In this document: positions 33,386-43,031 of the stretch, piece by piece
Numbering within the stretch: position 1 is the first letter of the stretch
Layout of the letters: every line of letters begins with the position of its first letter
From: Spongospora subterranea
Taxonomy: Eukaryota; Endomyxa; Phytomyxea; Plasmodiophorida; Plasmodiophoridae
Direction: 5' to 3'
Length of the DNA stretch: 48,375 nt
Assembly: GCA_900404475.1 (NCBI GenBank)
Contig: OUQQ01000095.1
Coordinates: forward strand, 1-48,375
Position numbers and translations under genes: made by a program
The notes under the pieces: generated by a model
Database searches by the model: none
Told to the model about the DNA's origin: nothing
What the model saw: only the letters and a program-made list of their open reading frames with translations

Positions 33386-34500
33386 ATTGCTCAACTCACA
33401 TAAAACCGGTCATCATACAGTTTGACCAGTCAACTGTCGTTTTGCCAATTGAATCCCCGGCGTTTGATCGATTTTGTCATTAAAAAAAGATTTGAGTTTC
33501 TGACGACATAGCGACGAGTTGTCGCTAACCGTCGACCTTTAATCTGACTATAAATCAAGTTAACGGTGTTCTTCCAATAATGGTCTGATAACGAATATGT
33601 CAAAGTCGATCAAAATTGCTACAAAGTTAACGGTGGTTGACAAGATTGGGATAAATAATTCCATAATATTCTTTCCCCTCCAGAATCAGGTATTTCGGAC
33701 TGAAAAGGCCTACCGTACTTAATGAGAAACAATTCACAAAATATTTACCTGTTTCGGAAGGGGTCCACCTTTCGATCACCTTTGTAATCCAAGCCTGCTG
33801 TTTACTTTGTCCAGTACGGTCTACTGCACTTCGGTATGATTCTTCCAACCGGTTTGTGTTGAAGCGATAGGACTCGCTCAGCGGTGTTCCCAAAGGGGAT
33901 ATCCCCTGTGTCCCAATGGGTTTGGGGTTTTAGTGAGTCGGGCGATACCAATCTCACACTACCATTGAGTCGGGATCGACTGCTGAGCAACGTATAGCGC
34001 GCCCGGATGACGAGCGATCGTCGGATGGCCCTAGCGTAGATACGGGTAGTACAGACCTAACACGATTGTGTTGAACGCACACACAAACAAAAAATTGCAA
34101 AGGACGAATACCATCTCGTTGACCGATGATGTATGATCAGCTGGTTGTAAGTATGGTTCAACAGTTACGACACCCTCGTGACCAAGATCTCTGCTATCGA
34201 CGATTCGTGATACACCCACGCTCTTGCGTCAGTTTCTTCATCAAATCCGCTTCGCCACAAAACCTGTTCTTTTGTGCATGAGGGCAAACACGGCCGTCAT
34301 CAATGCGATCAACAATAACCAACGACACACGACCTGTGTCCGACAAACGACGAACACCGCGCCATTCAGCGCGATTTGCTGAACCAATGAAGGCGAAACA
34401 AAAATTGATGTTCCTGTTATTGGCAATACGACGTTGTTTTTTCTCGCTCACGCGTTGGATTTCAGACGATGAACAACTGCATGATTAATGGCTTAGATGG
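33386..34500 (-). other. Possible exons of an unresolved minus-strand gene
   Basis: Fragments look coding but do not chain cleanly. At 34419-34325 the minus strand reads FAFIGSANRAEWRGVRRLSD, bounded by a plausible 38-nt intron (gtgagcg...aacag) upstream and a gtcgtgtg donor downstream. At 34100-34031 a hydrophobic stretch reads EMVFVLCNFLFVCAFNTIVL. At 33893-33627 another minus frame reads SYRFNTNRLEESYRSAVDRT. They could be one membrane protein gene or relics. Confidence 0.25.
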
Positions 34501-35278
34501 ATGATATATTGTTGTTGAAATCACGGCCTCTACAGACAGCTTTTTAGAGTTTGATTTTGAACTCCAATCGTAGCAAATGTGCTGTTTAAGTTTTTTAAAG
34601 CTTTTAAAGTCTTTTAAAGTCTTTTTTCAAAAGCTTCAGTTGTAATTGGTAACAGCCACTACCTGCAGTTTACAGCACTTATTGTCTGCGCTCCCTACAA
34701 CTTAAAAAAAAGACCTTAAAAGCTTTAAAACACTTAGAGACTTAAGCTTTGAGCTTGCACTCAGAAATGGAAAAATTTTGTGGTTGTATTGTAGGGATTC
34801 TTTGTCCTCCGAATCAGTTGTACTAACAGTGGTTTACTGAGTTAACGAGGGTTGTTGCTTTTACTTGAGTTGTTTTGGTTATGCATCTCTACATCATCAG
34901 GTTGCCGGCCTCCATACATTTTTCCGGCAATTTCAAAAGTGTTTCCCTGACAGATAAGCAGACTACTCCTATATTTCTCGAAATGAACGGTTACACTCGG
35001 GAGTGAACCCGGTACACTTTTTTCGGCTTAACAGCCATTAATCTGAAATTGAACAACAACCTTGTAACTTCCCAAACTGTCACAAAATTCAATGTAGTGG
35101 ACTTGTAGTGGACATGTCAATAACTTGAATATAGTATTGCGTTCGTTGGCAGTTCAACGCCGTGAAAACTTTATCGAACTGCATAATAATGAGACGCTAA
35201 GAAGGGCCAGACGACCGTCATTGAATAAGATGAATTTATTGAGAATATATCTTGTGGACGGTTTCTCATCAAAAGCAC
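34501..35278. other. AT-rich intergenic region with T/A-rich inverted motifs
   Basis: The region contains repeated ttttaaag(t/c) runs at about 34588-34630 and the complementary ccttaaaagctttaaaac at about 34713-34730, able to pair with aaagcttttaaag. No coding frame is supported. Downstream flanking bases are the 3' side of the next minus-strand gene. Confidence 0.45.
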
Positions 35279-36926
35279 TCACGATGCTTTACTGTCAGGT
35301 AGATCTGGCTTTAAATCTGTCATCCAGGCTCGTACTTTACCAAGCTTGGAGATTGCCACCTGTGTCTTGGGGCCCAGATTCTGGCAAGGGCAACGAAGCT
35401 GGATATTCTCCAACACGTTGAAGAACAGGTGAGGTTTTGGAATGCTTATTCCTAGCGAGATCCGTAGCGCCAACATAAACCTTAACACACGGGATCGAAT
35501 TCGTATTGCATCAGTATCGGCCTTCTTAAGCACCCGAATAGGAATTTGTTTTTCCGACCATGCAATGGCTTCGATAAATACCGACTTGAGCTCGTCCGTG
35601 AACAGCTTCGTGGTTGGGTCAGGAAGAGATAAAATTGTTTTCAGTCCGCTGATAAACGACTGGTGTGGTATCTGTATATCATCTCCCGACGCTTCATTAA
35701 CAAACATTTCGTAGAAGATACGGAGGGCGGTAGGCAGTTCATCTTGTATAACCGATTGAGCTTCATATTTCAGGCAATGCGTATTGATCAAGCACAACCA
35801 AGCATGAAACACGTCCTGGATCAGGTCAGAAACCGATTCCATTGATGATTTTGTCAATGAAATCAGGTAGAACAAGACGCCTTCTGCACGTGGAAGCGAA
35901 CTGATATGGTAGGATTTTGGATCGATTCGCGGACCATGCCCTGTGCATACAGCTAATAGATCTGAAAAGAAATCGGCTTCTTCTTCGTTCCGTTTTTGAT
36001 CTTTTGACAGCGAGTTGATGGGCATTTTTTCCATCGCCACTAGGATTTCGCTCGTACCATTACTTTTGCTAACGGTGTCCTGAATGAGGTCGAAGAAACG
36101 CTGAATCCGCTGGCGACAGGCGATCAGGTTGCCGGTAGAAACGGGGGAATCTGACACTAAAGAATGACCATAGGTAACTGCAGCCAAAATATAATCAACT
36201 TGATAGAGGGGTGCCTGAGTGAACCTTTCGTCGCCATACACGACGTCAGAGATTTTTTTTATGACCGCTGTCAAATCAACGGTTCCATTAGGGTAGTCTT
36301 GCTTGAAAAGAGCAGCAATGCACAAATATGTCTTTTCAAATTCCAATGGCAGGGTCGGACTACGAGCCAGAACTGTGCAACAGAATCCTTCCAGCGCCGA
36401 CTCAAAAAGTGGATGATCCGTTGAATATTTGGTGGCGATGTGCACCAAAACGTAGAAGGTCTCCATAACGGCAACGTCCACTCCTGATTCGGTCAAATCA
36501 CGAGAAGTATGCAAGAGCTGTGTTGGTTTCGTCTTCATATAGTATGACCGAATTAATCGAACATCGACTAGATCTTGCCGAAGTGGCACACAGGCGTGGG
36601 TCTTGAGACTACAAAGCAGTTGGGCAATCATGACGATCGCACACAGATTGACGCTCCCAAACATGATTATTGCGTTATGAGAATGACGATGGAACAGCCT
36701 CGAACGTTCGGCATATTCAGTGCGGGAAACCACATTATGTATGTATAATCGGACTGGGAATGGGGATTGACCAGGGGCTATGAGAACAACTCACAAATAG
36801 ATAGGAATGACCATCTCCGGCACGGCGAAAACCGATATCAAGGGCGACGGGAACTTTGACGCGAGTGTTATAAACGTACGATTTGACGCCTTCCACAGTT
36901 AGAGCGAAGAATTGGGAAGTTGCCAT
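35279..36926 (-). CDS. Unknown protein of 461-537 residues, start and first intron ambiguous
   Basis: A long intronless frame ends at 35279. Its first ATG (36664) gives 461 residues starting with a signal-peptide-like MFGSVNLCAIVMIAQLLCSL followed by KTHAC. An upstream exon from ATG 36926 (MATSQFFALTVEGVKSYVYN) can be used in two ways. A 34-nt intron (36778-36811) fuses it in frame to give 537 residues. A 41-nt intron (36754-36794) instead makes a 72-residue protein whose TAA (36669-36667) lies two bases before the 36664 ATG. The body is helical, with phrases such as ESALEGFCCTVLARSPTLP and DLIQDVFHAWLCLINTHCL, and no family is recognised. Depending on the model it is secreted, membrane-anchored or cytosolic. 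Confidence 0.6.
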
Positions 36927-37106
36927 CTTATCTCATGAAAAGAGTCAATGTCCTATTCTGGATGATTTCTATTGGATGAGAGACCGAATGCATCTTTGGT
37001 AGACAGAGCGATTCCAAATCAACAACAAATTCGAAATGTTTGGGCGTCGACTAATTAAAACTTCATTACTGACGAAAGAATGAAGGGAATAAATTGTGGT
37101 GGTATG

Positions 37107-37340
37107 GAGTGGTGCTGTATATGGAATGAGTATATTGTATATGAGATGTGGATAAGGAGTATATCAGGGATAGAGTGGTGCTGTATATGGAATGAGTATA
37201 TTGTATATGAGATGTGGATAAGGAGTATATCAGGGATAGAGTGGTGCTGTATATGGAATGAGTATATTGGTATATGAGATATGGATAAGGAGTATATCAG
37301 GGATAGAGTGGTGCTGTATATGGAATGAGTATATTCTATG
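37107..37340. repeat. 66-bp tandem repeat, about 3.5 copies
   Basis: The phrase gagtggtgctgtatatgg recurs at 37107, 37173, 37239 and 37306. Periods are therefore 66, 66 and 67 bp, the last carrying one extra G. The period is exactly 22 codons, so both strands keep open frames through the first copies. On the minus strand the repeat would encode phrases like YSFHIQHHSIPDILLIHISY. The extra base in the last unit and the absence of a gene around it argue for a non-coding minisatellite. Confidence 0.9.
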
Positions 37341-37361
37341 TGAAATGAATGATTTACTCTA

Positions 37362-38021
37362 TTATGGTGAATCATATATCCATCTCTTGGATTGCTGATA
37401 AATTAGACTGCATCCACGAGAATTGTGATTGGAATTAGCACAACACGACCATTGCCCTTCAGGACCATACGCCCCGCGATGCTCATATCGCGATCTTGAC
37501 TCTCTTTCAATGCCCGCTGTGTTCAACAGAACCGGATCGTTATCTCCCATCGTCGGTGACCCCTCCAGATATTCATGGAAATTCTCCATGGAGGATTCGA
37601 CAATGACGGGGGTCGTCGGTTTCTGGCAGGATTTCATAGCGTTCCGAGCTTGAGCCAACAGCGATTGACGACCTATAGGTGCTGGTACTCGATCAAGCGT
37701 TGATGCAGGCCATGAACGCCAGGTTGATTTCCCAATTAGGGTGCTAGCTTGCCATTGCGGCCCATCAGCCGGGAGCGCGATGGTCAAAGGGCCTCGGCTG
37801 GCGTGTCCGATCGGAATCTGCTGTAAAGCGGCCAATTGGCGATGTGCCGAAGACGTTGGACGAATGCCGGCGAACCTAACCGGTTCGCCGTCGACCACCG
37901 AAGGCTTCATGTTGGCCAAGGTATCCCATGGCGCGCGAATTCGACAGTTGTTCGCGACTCCGCTACGACAATCAGGATTCCATGGAGGGTGGAGAACCAA
38001 ACCCTGAACACGAGTTTTCAT
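37362..38021 (-). CDS. Hypothetical protein, 219 residues
   Basis: A single frame from ATG 38021 starts MKTRVQGLVLHPPWNPDCRS and ends with a Cys-containing stretch, GQWSCCANSNHNSRGCS. It is Pro- and basic-rich, likely disordered in the middle (RQSLLAQARNAMKSCQKPTT), with an acidic patch near EYLEGSPTMGDNDP. No intron, signal peptide or membrane segment is evident. I do not recognise it. Length and codon use are consistent with a real gene, but no independent support exists. Confidence 0.45.
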   Translation of the reverse strand: MKTRVQGLVLHPPWNPDCRSGVANNCRIRAPWDTLANMKPSVVDGEPVRFAGIRPTSSAHRQLAALQQIPIGHASRGPLTIALPADGPQWQASTLIGKSTWRSWPASTLDRVPAPIGRQSLLAQARNAMKSCQKPTTPVIVESSMENFHEYLEGSPTMGDNDPVLLNTAGIERESRSRYEHRGAYGPEGQWSCCANSNHNSRGCSLIYQQSKRWIYDSP

Positions 38022-38041
38022 CCAAAAACCGGTTAGGAACA

Positions 38042-38263
38042 CTAATATAGGTTGACCTTGACGGCTCGTCGCAACTCGCTTAAAGAGTTGTGGACTTCAC
38101 GACGCGCCTGCTGATTGTGAGGGTTAGACGCCGGATTGAGACGGCGGCCGGGACGGCAAACCTTGGCAATATCGGGCATATCTGACCCATGAAACACCCG
38201 TTCTTCGCGATTATAGTTGACGCGACCATGGATGCTGCCAATCTTGAACTTGGCCTTCACCAT
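38042..38263 (-). CDS. Small basic protein, 73 residues, unknown
   Basis: From ATG 38263 the frame begins MVKAKFKIGSIHGRVNYNRE. It continues with KVCRPGRRLNPASNPHNQQA and ends RRAVKVNLY. It is strongly basic, with a helical C-terminus, and resembles small ribosomal or RNA-binding proteins in composition only. It sits just downstream of RPS11 on the same strand and just upstream of the 219-residue ORF. It could also be a 5' exon of that ORF. Confidence 0.45.
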   Translation of the reverse strand: MVKAKFKIGSIHGRVNYNREERVFHGSDMPDIAKVCRPGRRLNPASNPHNQQARREVHNSLSELRRAVKVNLY

Positions 38264-38345
38264 TTGGCCCACGACCGATCGGATTGAGTACCGAGATATA
38301 ATACAGATCACAAATTTATGGGCAAATATGATCCATTTCAGTGAT

Positions 38346-38351
38346 TTATTT
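38346..38351 (-). terminator. AATAAA polyadenylation-type hexamer of RPS11
   Basis: On the minus strand AATAAA occurs about 30 nt after the RPS11 stop codon (38381), a normal position for a eukaryotic cleavage signal. Confidence 0.45.
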
Positions 38352-38380
38352 TTTGAGTGCAAAAATAACCGAGCGTTTTT

Positions 38381-39054
38381 TTAGAATCCCTTGAATTGTT
38401 TCTTGGAGCCAACGGCCTGTTTGGCGGCGGCTCGCTCGATACGCAGGACGTTGAAGGTGACGGTCTTGGATAGAGGACGGCACTGTCCAACTGTCACAAC
38501 ATCGCCTTCGTTGATACGGAAACATGGCGAGCAATGAACAGACATGTTCTTGTGGCGTTTCTAATTCCACACAAGGTCAGAAAGATGTGGGAGCGGTGGT
38601 CAATATTCGAAGGTGATTCTACCTCGAATCGGTTGTACTTCTTAACGTAGTGCAGGTAATCCCGACGAATGACGATTGTTCGCTTCATCTTGGTGGATTT
38701 GACAACTCCCTGAAGAATTCGGCCACGGATCGAGATATTGCCAGTGAATGGGCATTTCTTGTCGATGTATCCGCCTTCAATAGCCTTTCACAACCCCGTT
38801 TTTCAACATCCGGAAATCAGAATTTGCCAACCACATTACTCACCTCCTTCGGGGTCTTGAATCCAAGGCCGACATTCTTGTAGTAGTGAGACTTGGTCTT
38901 CTTTCCCTTCTTGGTCAGAACGCGGCGAACGCCCTGGAAGATGGTTGGCTGTTTCTGGAACGCCTTTTCGACCTAATCCATCGTGTCAGACAGGTCGTTC
39001 GGATACGAATCGGGAGCAGCGATTTACCTGCTCGATGTGGATGGCCTGCGACAT
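38381..39054 (-). CDS. RPS11: 40S ribosomal protein S11 (uS17)
   Basis: This is a structural protein of the small ribosomal subunit. Four exons on the minus strand (39054-39028, 38972-38844, 38784-38623, 38560-38381) give 165 residues, near the usual 155-160. Characteristic sequence includes [118 protein letters not shown] and [11 protein letters not shown]. The first exon encodes only nine residues (MSQAIHIEQ) and the intron follows at once, as in many ribosomal protein genes. Introns are 55-62 nt. A Cys-containing HCSPCF matches the eukaryotic form. No irregularity seen. Confidence 0.96.
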
Positions 39055-39235
39055 GGCGCCTAATGTAACGAGGGCAATTTGGACGATACACCAACAATCC
39101 GGAAATGCCGTGAACTACGCCGTCAGAAAATATAGTGTTCTCCCGCTATTATGGAACTCCGCTACGGACTTTCAAAGGTGGCCGCGTCACATCTTTCGTT
39201 GTTGTACTTATTGGGAGAAGCTCAAAAACGTCATG

Positions 39236-39522
39236 AAATATATCAGAGTGGGCCACAACGATGGCACGCAAGAGAAGGACGCGTTCCGGTCACAACTTCG
39301 GCCGGCGATGGCGTGTCTGGTCGAAGTTGTTTCCAATTTACTTATTTTGGGGGTTTTTCGTGCCATCGTCGTTGTCCACTCTGATAAATTCTTTTTAATG
39401 CCGGTATGACGTTTTACGCTTTTTTCAATCAGTATATCTGTAATCAGACACGCCATCACCGGCCAAACCTGTAACTCCGACCGGAGCGCGTACTTCTCTT
39501 GCGCGCCATCCTCGTGGGCGAC
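39236..39522. repeat. Complex inverted duplication with Tudor-like coding phrase
   Basis: Bases 39248-39319 are the reverse complement of 39445-39522 with mismatches and small indels. The left part, 39236-39267, also pairs with 39359-39390. Read as protein, the minus copy gives EGRVVEVTDSHFRVAHEDGA followed by QEKYALRSELQ, a Tudor-like strand pattern (GxVxxV...FxVxxEDGxxExxxLxxEL). The plus copy gives VGHNDGTQEKDAFRSQLR. At least three diverged copies in opposite orientations therefore sit within 290 bp just upstream of RPS11. A retroelement-derived domain or a duplicated exon are both possible. Confidence 0.7.
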
Positions 39523-39641
39523 TCTGAAGTGCGAGTCTGTCACTTCAACAACCCTGCCTTCGTACGACTTCGCCAGGCCAATCAACGGCGACTTATTTGT
39601 TCACCGTTTATATGGCGCAGAGAAACTAATATGCCAATGCT

Positions 39642-40345
39642 CTAATCCAAGTTCAGGCCAAAATATCTGTTGGTATATTGACAACACCAGAACACCAAAA
39701 GTGTTATGTAGTTCGGCTGCCCAGGTGTATATTCGCTTTGAGTTTTCTTTACAAAAAAATCGACGATTGGTATTGAATTAAAAAGTTGCTGACTGGTATT
39801 ATGTTGTTGACTCGATCGAAGTATTCGGTCTGGGTTAGTCTTTTGCGGTCTGGAGTAATCTTCAGACCTCCTGTCTGGCCATTCTTTATTTGGCAGATGC
39901 TCAAAATTGTGTTTCCTAAAGGGTGATGAAAACAACACACTAAAAATCACATGAAGCTCAGGGGCCGATCAAGAACATTGCTGCCCTACGTGTTAATGAT
40001 TAAGAATACTGTTCTCGGAACGCAGTCTACATAGAGTTCGATAACAGTCGTGATTCAAACAGCCACGGTTGTTGGATTGATGAATCAATGGAAAATCCCG
40101 AAATTATCACAAGCCAATGATGTACCTTGATTGCAATGAAGCACGACTTGTTAGTCAGAATACATGGATGGATTAACTTTATAGTTGGTGCCCCGTTGAT
40201 GTGACAAGAGAATGGGCGCAGTGCCCTCGATTGGTTTCACGTCTAGCGTCGATAGTGGTTCGTCCAAACGCAATCCAGAACAACACTTCAGGAATTTTTC
40301 ATCACCAAACCCCAATGTTAGCGTACGTGAACGCATCCGAGGCAT
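39642..40345 (-). CDS. Unresolved multi-exon gene, unknown function
   Basis: The ATG at 40345 opens MPRMRSRTLTLGFGDEKFLK and runs to LLSHQRGTNYK. There gttaatcc...atcaag would be a 52-nt intron containing a ctaac branch-like sequence. Further coding-like pieces are ELYVDCVPRTVFLIINT near 40020, joined over a 49-nt intron to VLFSSPF. After it come two competing frames: HNFEHLPNKEWPDRRSEDYS and NTILSICQIKNGQTGG. I could not produce one continuous product. ELYVDCVPRT weakly recalls the start of a cyclophilin fold, but no catalytic motif follows, so I do not claim it. The gene is divergent from FKBP, 127 bp apart. Confidence 0.4.
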
Positions 40346-40472
40346 ACTGGGAGAGATAACAACATTCTGAATATGTCTGGAGCCCTATCAAAAAACAACA
40401 GCTGATCGTGTCATTTGAGCCCGTCTGTCACATTTAAGTTGTCCGATGCGCGGGTGACCACGAGTACACGCA

Positions 40473-41255
40473 ATGTTGGGTAGTCTGGTTGGCCGGCAGT
40501 TGCGCAAACCGAATCTATTCTCTAGGTCAAGTGTGTCCTCATCGCCGAGGTTCTCGACCACATCGAACAGTCAATCAATGGGTGTTACAAAAGGTAACGG
40601 ATATTGCTGTCGTTTAGTATCGTAGACTGGGCCACCCAGTCGACACCGTTGCCAGTATTTCTGTTACTGATTAAGCCATGACCAATGGGTTGATTTAAAA
40701 GGTCAAGCTGACCAGTTCTGTCATCAGAAATCAGAACTGCTGGCACTGGTCCAATTCCCAAAGTTGGCGAAACAGTTCATGTATTGACAGGAAACTCGTG
40801 TGATAACTGCCATTATTCTGATCTCCATGTATATGATAGGTCAAATACGTCGGTATGTTCCAAGACAAAAAGGTGTTTGACCAATCCAAATTTGAACCCT
40901 TCGAGGTATGCTCATTCACGTATTCTGCTGTGTCGGTTTGGTGATGCGGACGCCATAGTTTCGTATCGGACTTGGACAAGTTATTCGTGGATGGGATGAA
41001 GGAATTGCCAGTAGGGCTGGAATTTACAGCTCAATCATTGTTCGCATCTAATGTTCTGTGTCAGCAATGAAAGTGGGGGAGAAGGCCACATTGACAATCA
41101 CGCCCGATTACGCATATGGCGCTGCCGGGGCCGGCGTTAGTTCTCCATTCGTCGCTCGTGTTTGTATTTGCAGCCTGACCTTGTTATAGGGAGTAATTCC
41201 TCCTAATGCCACGCTCATTTTCGACGTTGATCTGCTTCTGATTGTCAAGAAGTAG
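40473..41255 (+). CDS. FKBP-type peptidyl-prolyl isomerase with possible mitochondrial presequence
   Basis: FKBPs catalyse cis-trans isomerisation of X-Pro bonds. Six exons (40473-40593, 40728-40780, 40840-40905, 40959-41010, 41065-41135, 41190-41255) give 142 residues. The single FKBP domain follows Met40 (MGVTKEIRTAGTGPIPKVGE) and has VHVKYVGMF, KVFDQSK, PFEFRIGLGQVIRGWDEGIA, KVGEKATLTITPDYAYGAAG and GVIPPNATLIFDVDLLLIVK, so the pocket residues are intact. The first 39 residues (MLGSLVGRQLRKPNLFSRSS, then SSPRFSTTS) are rich in Arg and Ser with no acidic residue, typical of a mitochondrial targeting peptide. Starting at Met40 instead gives a standard FKBP12-like cytosolic protein. The first intron (134 nt) is longer than usual; the others are 53-59 nt. 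Confidence 0.93.
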
Positions 41256-41730
41256 CCGGTCTTCGCTGGATATATCAGTGTATGATAATCATTAAATTAT
41301 CAGTTTGCATTTACAATTGTATTATATGATGCATTCAATGAATGCTGCAGTTAATCGAATATGAATATTCCCAGCGCGTGTGGCAACTACGTCCATGTCT
41401 ATATCGGGACGTTTGTTGTCGGCTATCTTTCGGTGTCTTTTATATAATTAGACTCGTTCATCAACTTGGCTCCTTCTTAAAAAGAGAATGAACTCAACAC
41501 ATCATATGGGAGTCTAGGGCATGGCTTCTGATTGCATCGTCCATCGTCCAACGCTGTTATCATCATAACCCATTCCAGCAACTGCAACGCGGCCATGCGC
41601 CCCCCCTTCCACACGGCAGGGTCGGACGGCTGCGCCGGCTTGGCCAAATGCCAGTTATCGTGTATGGTCATTGTCGGTTCAGTAGGAATTGATCATATCC
41701 TATCCCGAAAGCAGTGAATCGCTTTGTTCA
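41256..41730. other. Intergenic between FKBP and TMEM208
   Basis: No supported frame. The stretch is AT-rich just after the FKBP stop and probably contains the TMEM208 promoter. Confidence 0.35.
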
Positions 41731-42480
41731 ATGGTATAACACTCACCAAAGCGAATATGTTGCTGACAGCCGGCGTTGATATTTTAGGCTAACGATGCAG
41801 TGAAGAAGCGTGACCGAAAACTCACTCAGACATCAGCACTGTATTTCAAAATATTCGCTGGAGTCCAGGTATTGCCATAATTCGTTGTTTTTAATTTTTC
41901 AATATTACAATAATCAAAATAATCAAAATGCAATTTTTCAATCTTTTAGCTACCCAAAATGCGTTGCTACCCCTATGGCTATCAGGAATGTGTCTGTTGA
42001 ACAGGGTGGTTTTTTATTTGGACTGTTTTAGGCGGCCTACATCACATTTCGCATAATGCTATTCTGGAAGACATATTCGTCATGGTGGGGCTGGGCCACC
42101 TTAGTCACCGTTCAGATCGTCTGTTCGAAACTCATCCTCTCTGCGATCGGGTCAGGGCGCCCTTACTCGTATTACCAAGATATATTGTACATCGCCTGGT
42201 TCATACAGGCAACTCTCATCATTACTGATTATGCATGGATCACTGCACTTCTGGCACGTAATTTCGTTCGCGCTTCTCTAAGCTTTAACTCAATTTGGTG
42301 TTGAAACAGATTCCAGGTTATGCAGTTTTCAAGATTGGCGGTTACGTGTTTGGATCATTGAAGGCGTCAGAGGCTGCACAAGTACCAGAAATGCAAATGA
42401 GCGAGAAGGAGCGCAAGAAGCAGGCCAAGGTAGAGCGTCAAGCGAAGCAGCAAGAAGCGAGGTTTGGGAAAAGAGGATGA
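41731..42480 (+). CDS. TMEM208: TMEM208/SND2, SRP-independent ER targeting factor
   Basis: SND2/TMEM208 is an ER membrane protein that helps insert proteins by an SRP-independent route. Exons 41731-41733, 41788-41868, 42032-42265 and 42310-42480 give 162 residues, close to the family's about 170. The first coding exon consists of only the ATG, followed directly by a 54-nt intron. MANDAVKKRDRKLTQTSALY follows. The membrane region is FKIFAGVQAAYITFRIMLFW, SSWWGWATLVTVQIVCSKLI, then YQDILYIAWFIQATLIITDY, and IPGYAVFKIGGYVFG corresponds to the family's APGRALYLLW region. The end is a lysine-rich tail (EKERKKQAKVERQAKQQEAR), as in the family. The second intron is 163 nt and the third uses a GTTCGC donor. 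Confidence 0.85.
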
Positions 42481-43031
42481 TAAAGTGCCATACACCGGCA
42501 ATATATATTCTTCAACTATAACATCGTCGTCTAGAACGTAGAGCAATAGACATGGGAATCAATGATGGTGATGCAGCCTACACGCTTTCCGATTAGGTAA
42601 TTTCAACTGCGAGGCCACCCCTTGCAATACTGACTCATAACGATTGAGGAACATCTGTTGCGATATATATATATATGTTAAAACTAAGTGTTGATTAAAC
42701 AGTCATATGATTATTTTAAACATGACCAGATTGTCGGGGACCCATGGTTCAATTAGCCCACGATAACCGCATCATGCCAGATAAGGTGCCAACAAAAGTT
42801 GTACCAAATGTTAGCTCACATACAAATGGGACATTGCACTGCAGATTAGTAAACTGTTCGAGCTGACTCGAGGGCTGCCGCCGCTGCTCCGATCTGAGCA
42901 CCAGTCAGTATGGATAGAGATGCATGAAACTCAAGTTACTCGGAAATTGAAGAAACGTGCTTTCTAACTGCCGATAAGCGTTGCGAAGTGGGACTGGAAT
43001 TTACACTCCTAAGCGACACCAAATTCAATTA
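42481..43031. other. Convergent intergenic region
   Basis: A short (at)n tract lies at about 42664-42676. No supported frame. The region separates the stops of TMEM208 and the 5-phosphatase. Confidence 0.4.

Noticed and set aside
34975..35015. B-box-like ggttcactcc on the minus strand
   Set aside because: The flanking 5-bp stem does not pair and no cloverleaf can be drawn.
39749..40020. Cyclophilin identity for the minus-strand gene
   Set aside because: Only a short phrase (ELYVDCVPRT) resembles the fold. The FHR...Q/GGD and NGSQFFIT-type catalytic motifs are missing.
42664..42676. TATA-like (at)n tract as a promoter
   Set aside because: It lies between two convergent gene ends, so a simple dinucleotide run is the better explanation.
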